Of a stretch of DNA of 64,000 nt, positions 17,339 to 24,790 are shown piece after piece. Positions within the stretch are counted from its first letter, which is position 1. The number at the start of each line of letters is the position of its first letter. The stretch is from the NCBI GenBank assembly GCA_963783945.1, contig CAWAPS010000032.1:496001-560000 (forward strand), given 5' to 3'. The translations under genes and the position numbers were made by a program. Source of the stretch: CAWAPS01 sp963783945. Its GTDB lineage: Bacteria; Actinomycetota; Acidimicrobiia; Acidimicrobiales; Palsa-688. The notes under the pieces are model-generated. The model did not search any database. It was not told the DNA's origin and saw only the letters and a list, made by a program, of their open reading frames with translations.

Positions 17339-17821
17339 TTGCCTGACGAGTCGGGATCCCCGCTGCCGTCGCTAAAGCTTCTCTTCGACCAGGCGGCGTC
17401 AGAGCGTAAGGCCTTGGACGGCCACTTCCAAGGCCTCGACGGGCGGGCCGGAATCGTGCTCGGCTTCGCCGGGGTGTTGATTGGACTGGGTGCCACCGCT
17501 CAACCTGCGGCCAGCAGCACGGTGGCCTTCCAATGCGGTCTGGGAGTGGCCGTCCTCGCGGCCGCACTGGCCGCCGTGACCTTCCTCCCCCAGCCGAGCA
17601 GCCCGATGCTTGAGCTCCGTCACGTCCGGGAACACCTCACCGCCTCGGAGGCAGATACACGCTTGACTCTCTTCGACACACAGATCGCTATGGTTGAGCA
17701 GACCGCAGCCGTGGTGAGGAGGAAGGTATTGCTAATCGGGTTCGCTGTGATCTTTCTCGCAGCGGCCGCCACACTCATGGTACTGGGCGTATTCGTCGCT
17801 GGATCTGCGCACCACGGCTGA
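17339..17821 (+). CDS. Membrane protein with three predicted helices
   Basis: This 160-aa protein starts at TTG, 6 nt after GAGGAGG. A cytoplasmic helix (LLFDQAASERKALDGHFQGLD) precedes two closely spaced membrane helices at about residues 38-52 and 63-83; after a charged loop (RHVREHLTASEADTRLTLFD) a third helix lies at about 127-155. This helix-TM-TM-loop-TM layout resembles small membrane proteins associated with nucleotide-signalling or toxin modules, but no nucleotide-generating partner is next to it. No function is assigned. Confidence 0.65.
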   Translation: MPDESGSPLPSLKLLFDQAASERKALDGHFQGLDGRAGIVLGFAGVLIGLGATAQPAASSTVAFQCGLGVAVLAAALAAVTFLPQPSSPMLELRHVREHLTASEADTRLTLFDTQIAMVEQTAAVVRRKVLLIGFAVIFLAAAATLMVLGVFVAGSAHHG

Positions 17822-17859
17822 AGAAACCCGAAACAAGACGTCCCGGGAGTCTGGAGCAT

Positions 17860-18265
17860 TCTTCGAGGGGGCAGGAGAACCGGCCCAGCGACGGGAGATA
17901 CCGCCTCTGCTGACGCCGCCGCCCAATGTGGCTCGTCTCCCTGAAGCAGGCAAGCTCCAGGCGGGAATCGAAGGCACCCGCCTAGCCGAGCGATGTAAGC
18001 CCGCTTGAGCTACCAGGGTTACTCACTGCCGTCGCAGCCACACCTCTGCCTCGTCGGGCGACGGAGGTGTGGTAGGGCCGTAGGCGTTCGGTCAGGTCCG
18101 GGCGGGGGCGGTTCTTGCGCTCGTTGGAGAGGGAACTGACGATCACGGCGCCGGTCCCGCCGCTGATCCTGCCGAGGAAGATCAGCCCGACGAACACCGT
18201 CCGACCATGTAGGTGGTGCCAGGTCAGCCAGGAAGCTGCTTGAGAGCGGAGGTTACCATAGCCGG
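17860..18265. other. Intergenic region with a gene remnant (about 405 bp)
   Basis: On the minus strand 18023-18112 encodes RPDLTERLRPYHTSVA, then (after a one-base shift) an Ala-Glu-Val-Trp-Leu-Arg-Arg-Gln end and stop. A related copy is at 19632-19712. The remainder holds nothing recognisable apart from the promoter of the lipoprotein at 18266. Confidence 0.4.
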
Positions 18266-18823
18266 GTGAGACGAACGGGGGTCGCATGGCGGCTCTGCCC
18301 CCTGTCTGCGCTGCTGCTCCTGGCTGCATGCGGCTCGTCTGCCCATTCCTCTTCCACGACGACAGTCGCATCGACCGTGCCCGCTACGACCACATCAACG
18401 ATCTCTCCGACCACCACATCCACTACCGCCACCACCACGCCAACCACCGCAGCACCAACCACGCTGCCGACCGCCCCAACCACCCGTCAGGTCCTACCGC
18501 CCGCCACGGTGCCACCCAAGGTGGACGAGTGCACCCAGCAACTCACCTTCGGCGCAGATGGGAGTGTCGGCCCGATCACCTGCGCCAACGGGGACCTCAA
18601 CGTGCTGGCCTGGCAGGAGATATCGAAGGGCAATCCCCTGGTTATGACCCTCGGGCCCTACGCCACCCCTGGGCAGGTGGAGGAGGCGCTGTGCGCCGAC
18701 CTTCGGAACAGCACGATCCCGATAGCGACCAGCGCCTACCAGATCTCGGCCCTGTACTACGGCTGGAGCTTCGGAGTGGACCCGTCACAGATCTTGCTCA
18801 ATGGCGGGTGTCCAACGACATAG
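18266..18823 (+). CDS. Lipoprotein with Thr-rich linker
   Basis: This 185-aa protein begins with an Arg-rich n-region, a hydrophobic stretch and the lipobox LLAAC (Cys at about residue 22), so it should be lipid-anchored outside the membrane. A low-complexity Ser/Thr/Pro linker of about 50 residues follows, then a globular domain from about residue 85 with CTQQL, ITCANGDLNVLAWQ, LCADL and GGCPTT, whose four Cys could make two disulfides. The GTG start is 6 nt after TACCAT, so the transcript is probably leaderless. No family is recognised. Confidence 0.75.
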   Translation: MRRTGVAWRLCPLSALLLLAACGSSAHSSSTTTVASTVPATTTSTISPTTTSTTATTTPTTAAPTTLPTAPTTRQVLPPATVPPKVDECTQQLTFGADGSVGPITCANGDLNVLAWQEISKGNPLVMTLGPYATPGQVEEALCADLRNSTIPIATSAYQISALYYGWSFGVDPSQILLNGGCPTT

Positions 18824-19059
18824 TCGTTCTCCCGGTCACGCAGTTGCGCCCCTGGATCCCGCCGGGCTCCCAGTTCTCGGCGGGGTAGCGCCCAACCTGG
18901 CCCTTGTCAGTTAGGCACATCCTCAACCCGCTCCCTGGGCACGTGGCGTCTCCGGCCCGGAGAAGGTCACCATGGCATCGCAGTCCATGAAGTGCTTTCC
19001 CACACTCACATCGAACATATGTACGACGCTAGCCCGGTCCGGTCGGGTCGGCCACCGGA

Positions 19060-19455
19060 GGCGCTTCTACCAACTGACCCTTCCCCACTAACGGAGTAAA
19101 GCGGGATGGACATGAACACGTCGCCTTCGGGGCATGTCCACCCGGGACATGAGGGGCAGCGACCGCAGCCGACTGAAGCGCTCGGTGTCGTTGACCGGGT
19201 TGCACCGGCCTTGCACCACCACGCTCCATCCCCGGCCAGTGGAGTCGTCGCAGGTGGTCGGCACCAAAGCCACCACGGCGTTGTTGACGGCCTGGCACAG
19301 GCGGGATTCGGGGGCGACCCGGAAGATGACGCCCTCCTCGGCCAGGGTGTAGCGCACCGTGCGGATGGCGGGCAAAGCGCCAACCGAGATGGCAACCCGC
19401 CCCAGCGAGTTTTGAGCCAGCAAGGCCCACACGCCTCCTGATCGAGTCGGACCAT
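19060..19455 (-). pseudogene. PPOX-class (pyridoxamine 5'-phosphate oxidase-like) gene, frameshifted
   Basis: Three frames complete one flavin- or F420-binding split-barrel protein. MVRLDQEA is followed (shift near 19434) by WALLAQNSLGRVAISVGALP and VIFRVAPESRL, then NAVVALVPTTCDDSTGRGWS and VVVQGRCNPVN. After a second shift near 19130 come EGDVFMSIPLYSVSGEG and the end. The SLGRVA, GWSVVV and late IPL elements match NimA-type and other small actinobacterial oxidoreductases. Two indels in one small gene point to decay, although assembly errors are possible. Confidence 0.65.
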
Positions 19456-19484
19456 GACGAACTCGTCGGCGAGTTCGTCATGGT
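19451..19484. repeat. 15-bp perfect inverted repeat with 4-bp loop
   Basis: ACCATGACGAACTCG (19451-19465), a tcgg loop, and its exact complement (19470-19484). It covers the start region of the PPOX-like remnant, so it could be an operator, a hairpin or a small mobile-element end. Confidence 0.55.
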
Positions 19485-19631
19485 GACCACTGTGACAGCG
19501 GCGAACCTGAAAGGCCACAGGCGAAGGTCCCCCTCTGCGCATGCCGGTACGCCTGGACGGCGATGGAAGGATGGTCGGCCCTGCGATCCAGCGGTGGCCG
19601 CGCCGTTAGGTGGGATCGCAGCGACCCTGAT

Positions 19632-19712
19632 TCAGTGCCTTCGGAGCCACGCCTCGGCCGCGTCCGCGACCGAGGGAGGCTGGAATGGTCGAAGACGCTC
19701 CGGTAGGTCCGG
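19632..19712 (-). pseudogene. C-terminal gene remnant, related to the copy at 18023-18112
   Basis: The frame encodes RPDLPERLRPFQPPSVADAA and EAWLRRH before a stop. The copy at 18023 encodes RPDLTERLRPYHTSVA and then a parallel ending with a stop at the same place. The two are homologous protein ends of a family I do not recognise, probably left by duplication or repeated insertion. Confidence 0.4.
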
Positions 19713-19798
19713 GCGATGACTGCGACGGTGCGACGCGTCGAGGAACAGTGTCGCCCCTAACCACAAGGAGTGGGCGAGATGATTCGTGTGGCCATCCC

Positions 19799-19833
19799 GA
19801 GAAAGGTGAGGACACACTGTCCTCGCCTTTCTC
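19799..19833. terminator. Strong hairpin terminator
   Basis: GAGAAAGGTGAGGACA (19799-19814) pairs with TGTCCTCGCCTTTCTC (19818-19833) except for one G-T pair, around a CAC loop. Purine and pyrimidine runs on each side would let it work in both directions; it lies 62 bp beyond the stop of the leftward gene at 19896. Confidence 0.7.
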
Positions 19834-19895
19834 AGAACGGCATGGTCCTTAGGGACTATGTGCCACGGGGATCAGCGAGCTTTCGGAACAGCCCC

Positions 19896-20576
19896 TCACG
19901 TATCCCGAGACGGTAGTTCGGCCACGCCACCAACCGGCAACTTCTCCTCGTAGCGCCACATGAAGAAGGCCACGATGAGGACCCAGATGCCGGTGAGGGC
20001 GAAGGCAAAGAAGCCGATCGGTCCGACCAGGGCAGCCACGGCCAGCACGATACTGACCCAGGCCAGCCAGAAGGGCAGGATCCGGGTCTTCCAGATGATC
20101 ACGGCGGCTGCCGCCATGAGGATCGATACCCCGACGAAGGTGGCCGCGGCGTTGAGATCGCTCTGGATAAAGTTGAGAGTCTGGGCGGTGTCCAGCGTCA
20201 TGTGCTTGGGCTCATCGATCAGGGCGATTTTGGCCCCGGAACCAAGCGCCCCACCCACACCGAGGATGATGGCTCCGGCCAGGAAGGTGGGCGACAGCCG
20301 GGCACCCAGATCAGTACGGCCGAAACGATCCCGCAGGTAGCCGAAGAAGAAGATCCCGAACACCACCGCGACATCCGTTATCAACAGGGAGATGATCAAG
20401 CCGACCTTATGGCTGTGAACGTTGTACCAAGCAAGGATGTAAGCCGGTGACTTGTTGGTGTCCGGCGTGCTGGAGACGAAGACACTTACCACCACTAATA
20501 TCACGAAGATAACGCCACAGGCTGGTCCCCATCTCGCTCTGTGCTCAGGTTCTAACACCCTCTCTTGCATGACCAT
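19896..20576 (-). CDS. Six-helix membrane protein
   Basis: This 226-aa protein has about six hydrophobic helices, at roughly residues 20-36, 56-80, 92-110, 135-160, 168-186 and 187-208. FFGYLRDRFGRTDLGARLSP sits in the first cytoplasmic loop. The ATG has AGGAAGGGG about 8 nt upstream. The layout resembles DUF4386-like integral membrane proteins, but I cannot confirm the family. No transport or catalytic residues stand out. A strong terminator lies just beyond its 3' end. Confidence 0.7.
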   Translation of the reverse strand: MVMQERVLEPEHRARWGPACGVIFVILVVVSVFVSSTPDTNKSPAYILAWYNVHSHKVGLIISLLITDVAVVFGIFFFGYLRDRFGRTDLGARLSPTFLAGAIILGVGGALGSGAKIALIDEPKHMTLDTAQTLNFIQSDLNAAATFVGVSILMAAAAVIIWKTRILPFWLAWVSIVLAVAALVGPIGFFAFALTGIWVLIVAFFMWRYEEKLPVGGVAELPSRDT

Positions 20577-20923
20577 ATTCCTAACCCCTTCCTATAGCTC
20601 GGAATAACTGCACTTTGCCAGAGGAGGGGTCTACCCACAATGGGCTACCCGTTCTGCATGCTCCTCGATGGAAGATTCAGCAGGTAGTCCTGGGCCGCGA
20701 CCGAACAAGACAGGTTGCGATCCAGCATGGATACGACCCCCTTTACAACGCTGGCACGGGAAACCATAGACGATCTGATGACCTTTTTCATCTCCGTTGG
20801 CAATGGTGGTGACATCGAAGCAGGTGTGATTCTTGGCCTGGACATCTCCAGCACCGATTGTTCTGGAGGTCCCGTAGGGCGATCTGAGCTTCGGGGATCC
20901 TAGAGGGAGCACGTACCGCGCTG
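20577..20923. other. Intergenic region (347 bp)
   Basis: Short frames with no start signal or family. It separates the membrane-protein gene from the pile of recombinase and restriction-system remnants to its right. Confidence 0.35.
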
Positions 20924-21350
20924 TCAGGCAGCCTCCTCGGGGGCGCGGAGGTAGATGTTCCTGACGGTCATGGCCTGCCAAGGTGCGCCTCGCGTGGTGG
21001 GGCGATCCTCCTCGTTGAGGACGACAGCTACCCTGTGGTAACCGAGCCCTTGTTGGCGTAGCTCAACCAGGCGGGCTAGCGTGGACTGCTCGGTGGCGTT
21101 GGGGACCAAGAAGTCGCCGTCGGTGTCCCAGCCGAACGGAGCATGGTTGTACACCCGGCCTGGGCACGAAGTTCGGCCAGGGTCTCAGTGGTGCGTTCAG
21201 CGATCAGTGCCCGCTCCAACTCCGCGAACACGGCACCGATCCGAGCCATGGCCCCGCCCGTGGCGGGGTGGCCAGATCGATGTGCCGGGCGATGGCCACG
21301 GCGCCGACCTTGCCGGAGTGGAACCTCCCGAGCAAGGCGATCCTGCACGC
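20924..21350 (-). pseudogene. Serine recombinase (resolvase-type) remnant
   Basis: Three frames join to a resolvase-like stretch: HIDLATP, then (shift near 21250) GGAMARIGAVFAELERALIA with ERTTETLAELRAQ, then (shift near 21160) VYNHAPFGWDTDGDFLVPNA and QSTLARLVELRQQGLGYHRV, ending RGAPWQAMTVRNIYLRAPEE. The middle part is the end of the catalytic domain and the rest is the helix-turn-helix C-terminal region. The catalytic Ser part is missing. It is a decayed recombinase. Confidence 0.75.
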
Positions 21351-21399
21351 GGGCATCACAACCCAGCGGCCGAGGCAGCGTTGGCCTTGAACAATACTG

Positions 21400-21960
21400 A
21401 GCGGATCGCCCCGCCGAACGCCTTCTCGGCTAGGAACTCGATCATCCGCCGCTTCTTTTCGGTGAGGGCGTCGATTCAAGCCGTCTCGGCGTCGAGGTAG
21501 TCGGCTATGGCGCTCTGTTGGCCGACTGGAGGGACATGGAGTGGTACGGCGGCGAGGCTGTCGCCAGAAAGCTCGACGAATGTCGAGCCTTGGCCCTCTG
21601 AGATAAGCTTCGAACTGAGTGATACGAACTGGTAGCGGAAGTACCTGACATCGAATCGTGTCTTTGGTACCAGGCCCCGGCGACCCTGGTTGAACGCCAT
21701 CTCGGAGGTTGTTTCAGCCACGTAGCCAATCGGGGCACGGGTCGAGAGCACCAGAGATCCTGCCGGTACCGAGCGGCTACCGGCCCGCAGCCCAGCCGGT
21801 GTGAGTGTTCGCTGTTCTCACGGAGGAGGCTGCCGTTCACTCCAGCGAGATCGACCGGCGTCGCCCAACGAACGTCGCCGTCCCAATAGTCAGGATCCGC
21901 CGTCGGAGTTCCTCCGTTAACAACGCGAAAGACGCGTCGGACGGGGAGCACGGGCCACAT
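21400..21960 (-). pseudogene. Type I restriction specificity subunit HsdS remnant
   Basis: The start overlaps the HsdM stop by one base (TAATG), as in intact systems. LPVRRVFRVVNGGTPTADPD and YWDGDVRWATPVDL are the classical start of a target-recognition domain. After a one-base shift near 21810 come APIGYVAETTSEMAFNQGRR, GLVPK, SEGQGSTFVELSGD and VPPVGQQSAIADYLDAETA. A CGA-to-TGA type stop at 21478-21476 interrupts the usual ETARIDALxEKK spacer; after it the frame continues IDALTEKKRRMIEFLAEK. Only one recognition domain remains. It is non-functional. Confidence 0.8.
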
Positions 21961-22046
21961 TACTCGGTCACCTCCCGGAGGAGTTCTTGGATCTCGGCCT
22001 CCAGTTGTTTGATCTCCGCGTCAATCTGGGCTAGAGGACGGGGAGG
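21960..22046 (-). pseudogene. HsdM C-terminal remnant
   Basis: The frame reads PPRPLAQIDAEIKQLEAEIQ, then ELLREVTE and TAA. This coiled-coil tail is the usual end of type I DNA methyltransferase HsdM, and it overlaps the HsdS start by one base. All of the methylase upstream is missing; the sequence before it is integrase DNA in another frame. It marks a deletion junction near 22047. Confidence 0.7.
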
Positions 22047-22383
22047 ACCCGCATCGTCATCTGAGGCGTCGAATGTCCCAACCTCCCCGCCACCACTGCC
22101 AGGTCCGTACCTTCGGACAACAGCGTGGTAGCGACAGCGTGTCGGAGGTCATGGAACCGAACCTCGATGCATCTGAGCTTCTTCGTGACCCGCGAGAAGG
22201 CCGCGGTCAGCGCGTCCGGATTCCAAGCCTCCATGCCAGAGGGGTCCCGACTGAGGATGTAGGAGTCGGGGCTCAGGCTGACTCCCCCATCCCTGGCCCA
22301 GCCCTCGCACCGTTCTCGGTGAAGATCCAACGTGGCAAGAGTGACATCGTCGATGGTCAGTCTCCGTACCCGTCCGGTCTTAG
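22031..22383 (-). pseudogene. Tyrosine integrase, C-terminal half (split by IS)
   Basis: Continuation of the integrase beginning at 24705. It carries KTGRVRRLTIDDVTLATLD, then LRCIEVRFHDLRHAVATTLL and GRLGHSTPQMTMRV. The catalytic HxxR box is present, but the expected Tyr (TMRVYxH) is lost because the sequence runs into HsdM DNA at about 22047 and stops at 22031. Removing the insertion sequence and one CTTAG copy rejoins it in frame with the upstream half. Confidence 0.8.
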
Positions 22384-23982
22384 CCTGGAATCACCGATGA
22401 GGCGGGGTTAGGTAGGAGGGGTCCAACAGAAATGCCTCCTGGGAGGCGAGGATTTCGGTGTCTTAGGCCAGATCCATCGCTTCGCCGAGGAGGCACTTTC
22501 TGTGAGTCGAGTATCGCATAGCCCGGACCGGCTGCGGGTCACCTTCGATGACGAGGGGCTGGTGGCCAATGCTGGGCTGCTGTTGGTGGCCACGCTGTCG
22601 TCTCGTTTGAGCGTGGGGCGGATCGTTGAGCACGACGCTTCGCATGGCCGGCTTGGTCGGCGGCGCCCGTGCGGGTCGGAAGGTCTTGACGTTGGTGCAT
22701 GCCATGGCGGCGGGGGCCGGTCATATCGATCACGCCGATGTCCTACGATCGGGGAGCAGCGTGGCGGTGTTGGGCCATCGGGTGATGGCCCCGTCCACGC
22801 TGGGAACGTTCTTGCGGGCTTCAGCTTCGGGCATGTCCGTCAGCTCGAGGCCGTGGTCGGCAAGGTGCTCGGCCGGGCGTGGGAACTGGGCGCCGGGCCG
22901 GGCCAGGCCCGGCTGACAGTCGATGTGGACTCGACCATCTGCGCAGGTGGAGGGCACGCTCAAGCAAGGCGCCGCCTACGGTTACACCAAGGTTCTCGGC
23001 TACCACCCGATCCTGGCCAGTAGGGCCGACACCGGCGAGATCATTCACGCCCGGATGCGCAAAGGCTCAGCGAACACCTCCAGAGGAGCCCGACGGTTCA
23101 TCGACGAGGTGGTGGCCCGCATCCGCAGGGCCGGCGCCGCCGGGGAGATCGTGATGCGCTTCGATCGGGATTCTGGGCCAAAGAGACCCTGGCCGTCCTG
23201 GCTCGCCACCGGGTGCGCTACACCATGGCGGTGAGGACCAACACCAAAGGCGTCGCTGAGGCCATCGCCGCGATCGACGAACGGTCCTGGGTCGACATCG
23301 ACTACACCTCGGGCGGCAATCGCTCAGGTGGCCGAGACCATCTACTGGGGGCGGCAGGCTGATCGTGCGCCGCACCCGACTGACAGACGCCCGCCAGGCC
23401 CGGCTGTGGCCCGACTGGCGACACTTCGCCTTTCTCAGCGATCTCGACGGCACCGCCACCGACCTCGACACCTTCCACCGTCAGCACGCCACGGTCGAAC
23501 TGGTCATCCGCGACCTCAAAGAAGGCGCCGGGCTCGAGCACTGCCCGTCAGGCAGTTTCTCCGCCAACTCGGCGTGGCTGCAATGCGCCGTGCTGGCTCA
23601 TAACCTCATCCGCTGGACCGCCACCATCGGAACTCAGGTGGAAGCGCTTACCGTCGCCCGCACCGTCCGGACGCAACTGCTCGCCGTGCCCGCCCGGATC
23701 GTGAACCGCTCCGGCACCCCGACCCTACGAGGTCCCGCCCGATGGCCATGGGCCGAACAGTTCACCACGGCGCCTCGACCACCATCCGAGCTCTCCCGGC
23801 CCTCACCTGACCCGCGGGCGGACCGGCGCCCCGCCGCACCAACAGACACAGGCGCTGACAACCCGCACATACACGACCTCCTGGACCAACGCGCCCCACA
23901 ACCGGCCACTCGACAATCGACACGCAGTCACACCACCCCCGCCGGTCACACCTCATCCACGAACCCGATCGGTGCTTTCAGG
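22384..23982. mobile_element. IS1380-family insertion sequence with 5-bp target duplication
   Basis: The 1,599-bp element is bounded by inverted ends CCTGgAAtCACCGAT (22384 onward) and CCTGaAAgCACCGAT (reading inward from 23982). The flanks carry the direct repeat CTTAG at 22379-22383 and 23983-23987. It lies inside the integrase gene. The transposase fragments inside match the IS1380 family. The usual duplication in this family is quoted as 4 bp, so the 5-bp repeat deserves attention. Confidence 0.8.
22502..23940 (+). pseudogene. IS1380-type transposase, multiply frameshifted
   Basis: The frames together give IS1380 signatures: RLRVTFDDEGLVANAGLLLV, VMAPSTLGTFLR, GHVRQLE, LTVDVDSTIC, YGYTKVLGYHP, GSANTSRGARRFIDEVVARI, RVRYTMAVRTN, ATVELVIRDLKEGAGLEHCP, SGSFSANSAWLQCAVLAHNL and RWPWAEQF. 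At least five one-base shifts are needed (near 22630, 22815, 22945, 23165 and 23330). The DDE motif residues lie in VDVDST, the Asp of RFDRDSG and the Glu of VELVIRDLK. It is not expressible as one protein. Confidence 0.75.
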
Positions 23983-24705
23983 CTTAGGCGGTCCCATGGC
24001 GACGGAGTGTCGAGCGCCTCTCTGAGCCGATCTCTCTATGGTCAGGATCTTCTTCACCTGGTCCACGTCACACTACCGGAGACCGAGAAGCTCCCCCCGC
24101 CTGGCCCCGGTGAGGGCGGCGAGCACGATCGCCATCGACAAAATCGGCTCATCGTTCTCCGTGGCCCTGATCAGCTCCTGGATGGTCCCGATGGTGGGCA
24201 TCGTGGATTTCCGGGGCTCCACTTTCGGCAGGGTCGCCAGAGGGGCCACAGAACGAGCCAGGAGGCCCCACTTCTTGGCCTGGCTAAGAGCGGACGCCAT
24301 CACGGCGTGATGTGCTCTGATCGTAGACGGGGCCACGCCTGCGGCCCTCCACTTGCGGTAGGCGTCATCGAGATGAGATGCCCGGAGCTTGTCGAGGCGG
24401 ACGCCCCCCATCTCAGTGGTGAACTTCCCCGCCTTGGACCTGTAGTTCCGCACGGTGTCCAGGGAGAGATTGGCCTCCGCGTGATCAAGGAACCGCGCCA
24501 GAAAGTCCTTGACGGTCATAGCCCCGGACAGGGCGGCGGTGCCGGTCTCGACCTCGGTAACGAACTTCGCCAACTCGGTCTGGGCCTGCCGCTTGTTTCC
24601 GTGGAACGTACGCGGGGCCTGGACGGGTTGGCCATGCGGCTTGTACCTAGTGACGACTCGGAGCCTGAAGACACCGGGGCGCACCTCGACGAGACTCCCC
24701 TTCAC
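23983..24705 (-). pseudogene. Tyrosine integrase, N-terminal half (nonsense mutation, split by IS)
   Basis: The GTG start lies 6 nt after TACCGT. The protein has an AP2-like arm-binding domain (GSLVEVRPGVFRLRVVTRYK, GNKRQAQTELAKFVTEVETG), a core-binding SAM-like domain (TVKDFLARFLDHAEANLSLD to LSQAKKWGLL) and the first catalytic Arg box LTGARRGELLGLR. Then TAG (24075-24073) replaces the Trp codon expected in 'LRWxDVD'. The frame continues CDVDQVKKILTIERSAQRGA to GPP before the insertion sequence. This integrase would have cut the glnA site. Confidence 0.8.
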
Positions 24706-24723
24706 GCCTCCACGGTACAGCTT

Positions 24724-24744
24724 CTAGTCACGAACCTAGTCACG
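24724..24744. promoter_or_regulatory. Right pair of putative integrase arm-type sites
   Basis: CTAGTCACG at 24724-24732 and 24736-24744 with spacer AAC, 51 bp from the attachment core. The boxes lie just upstream of the integrase -10 (TACCGT, 24717-24712), so integrase binding could also repress its own promoter. Confidence 0.65.
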
Positions 24745-24790
24745 GAAACCCTTGTGGAGGCCAAAAACCTAGCCCCCACAGGGCTCCTTT

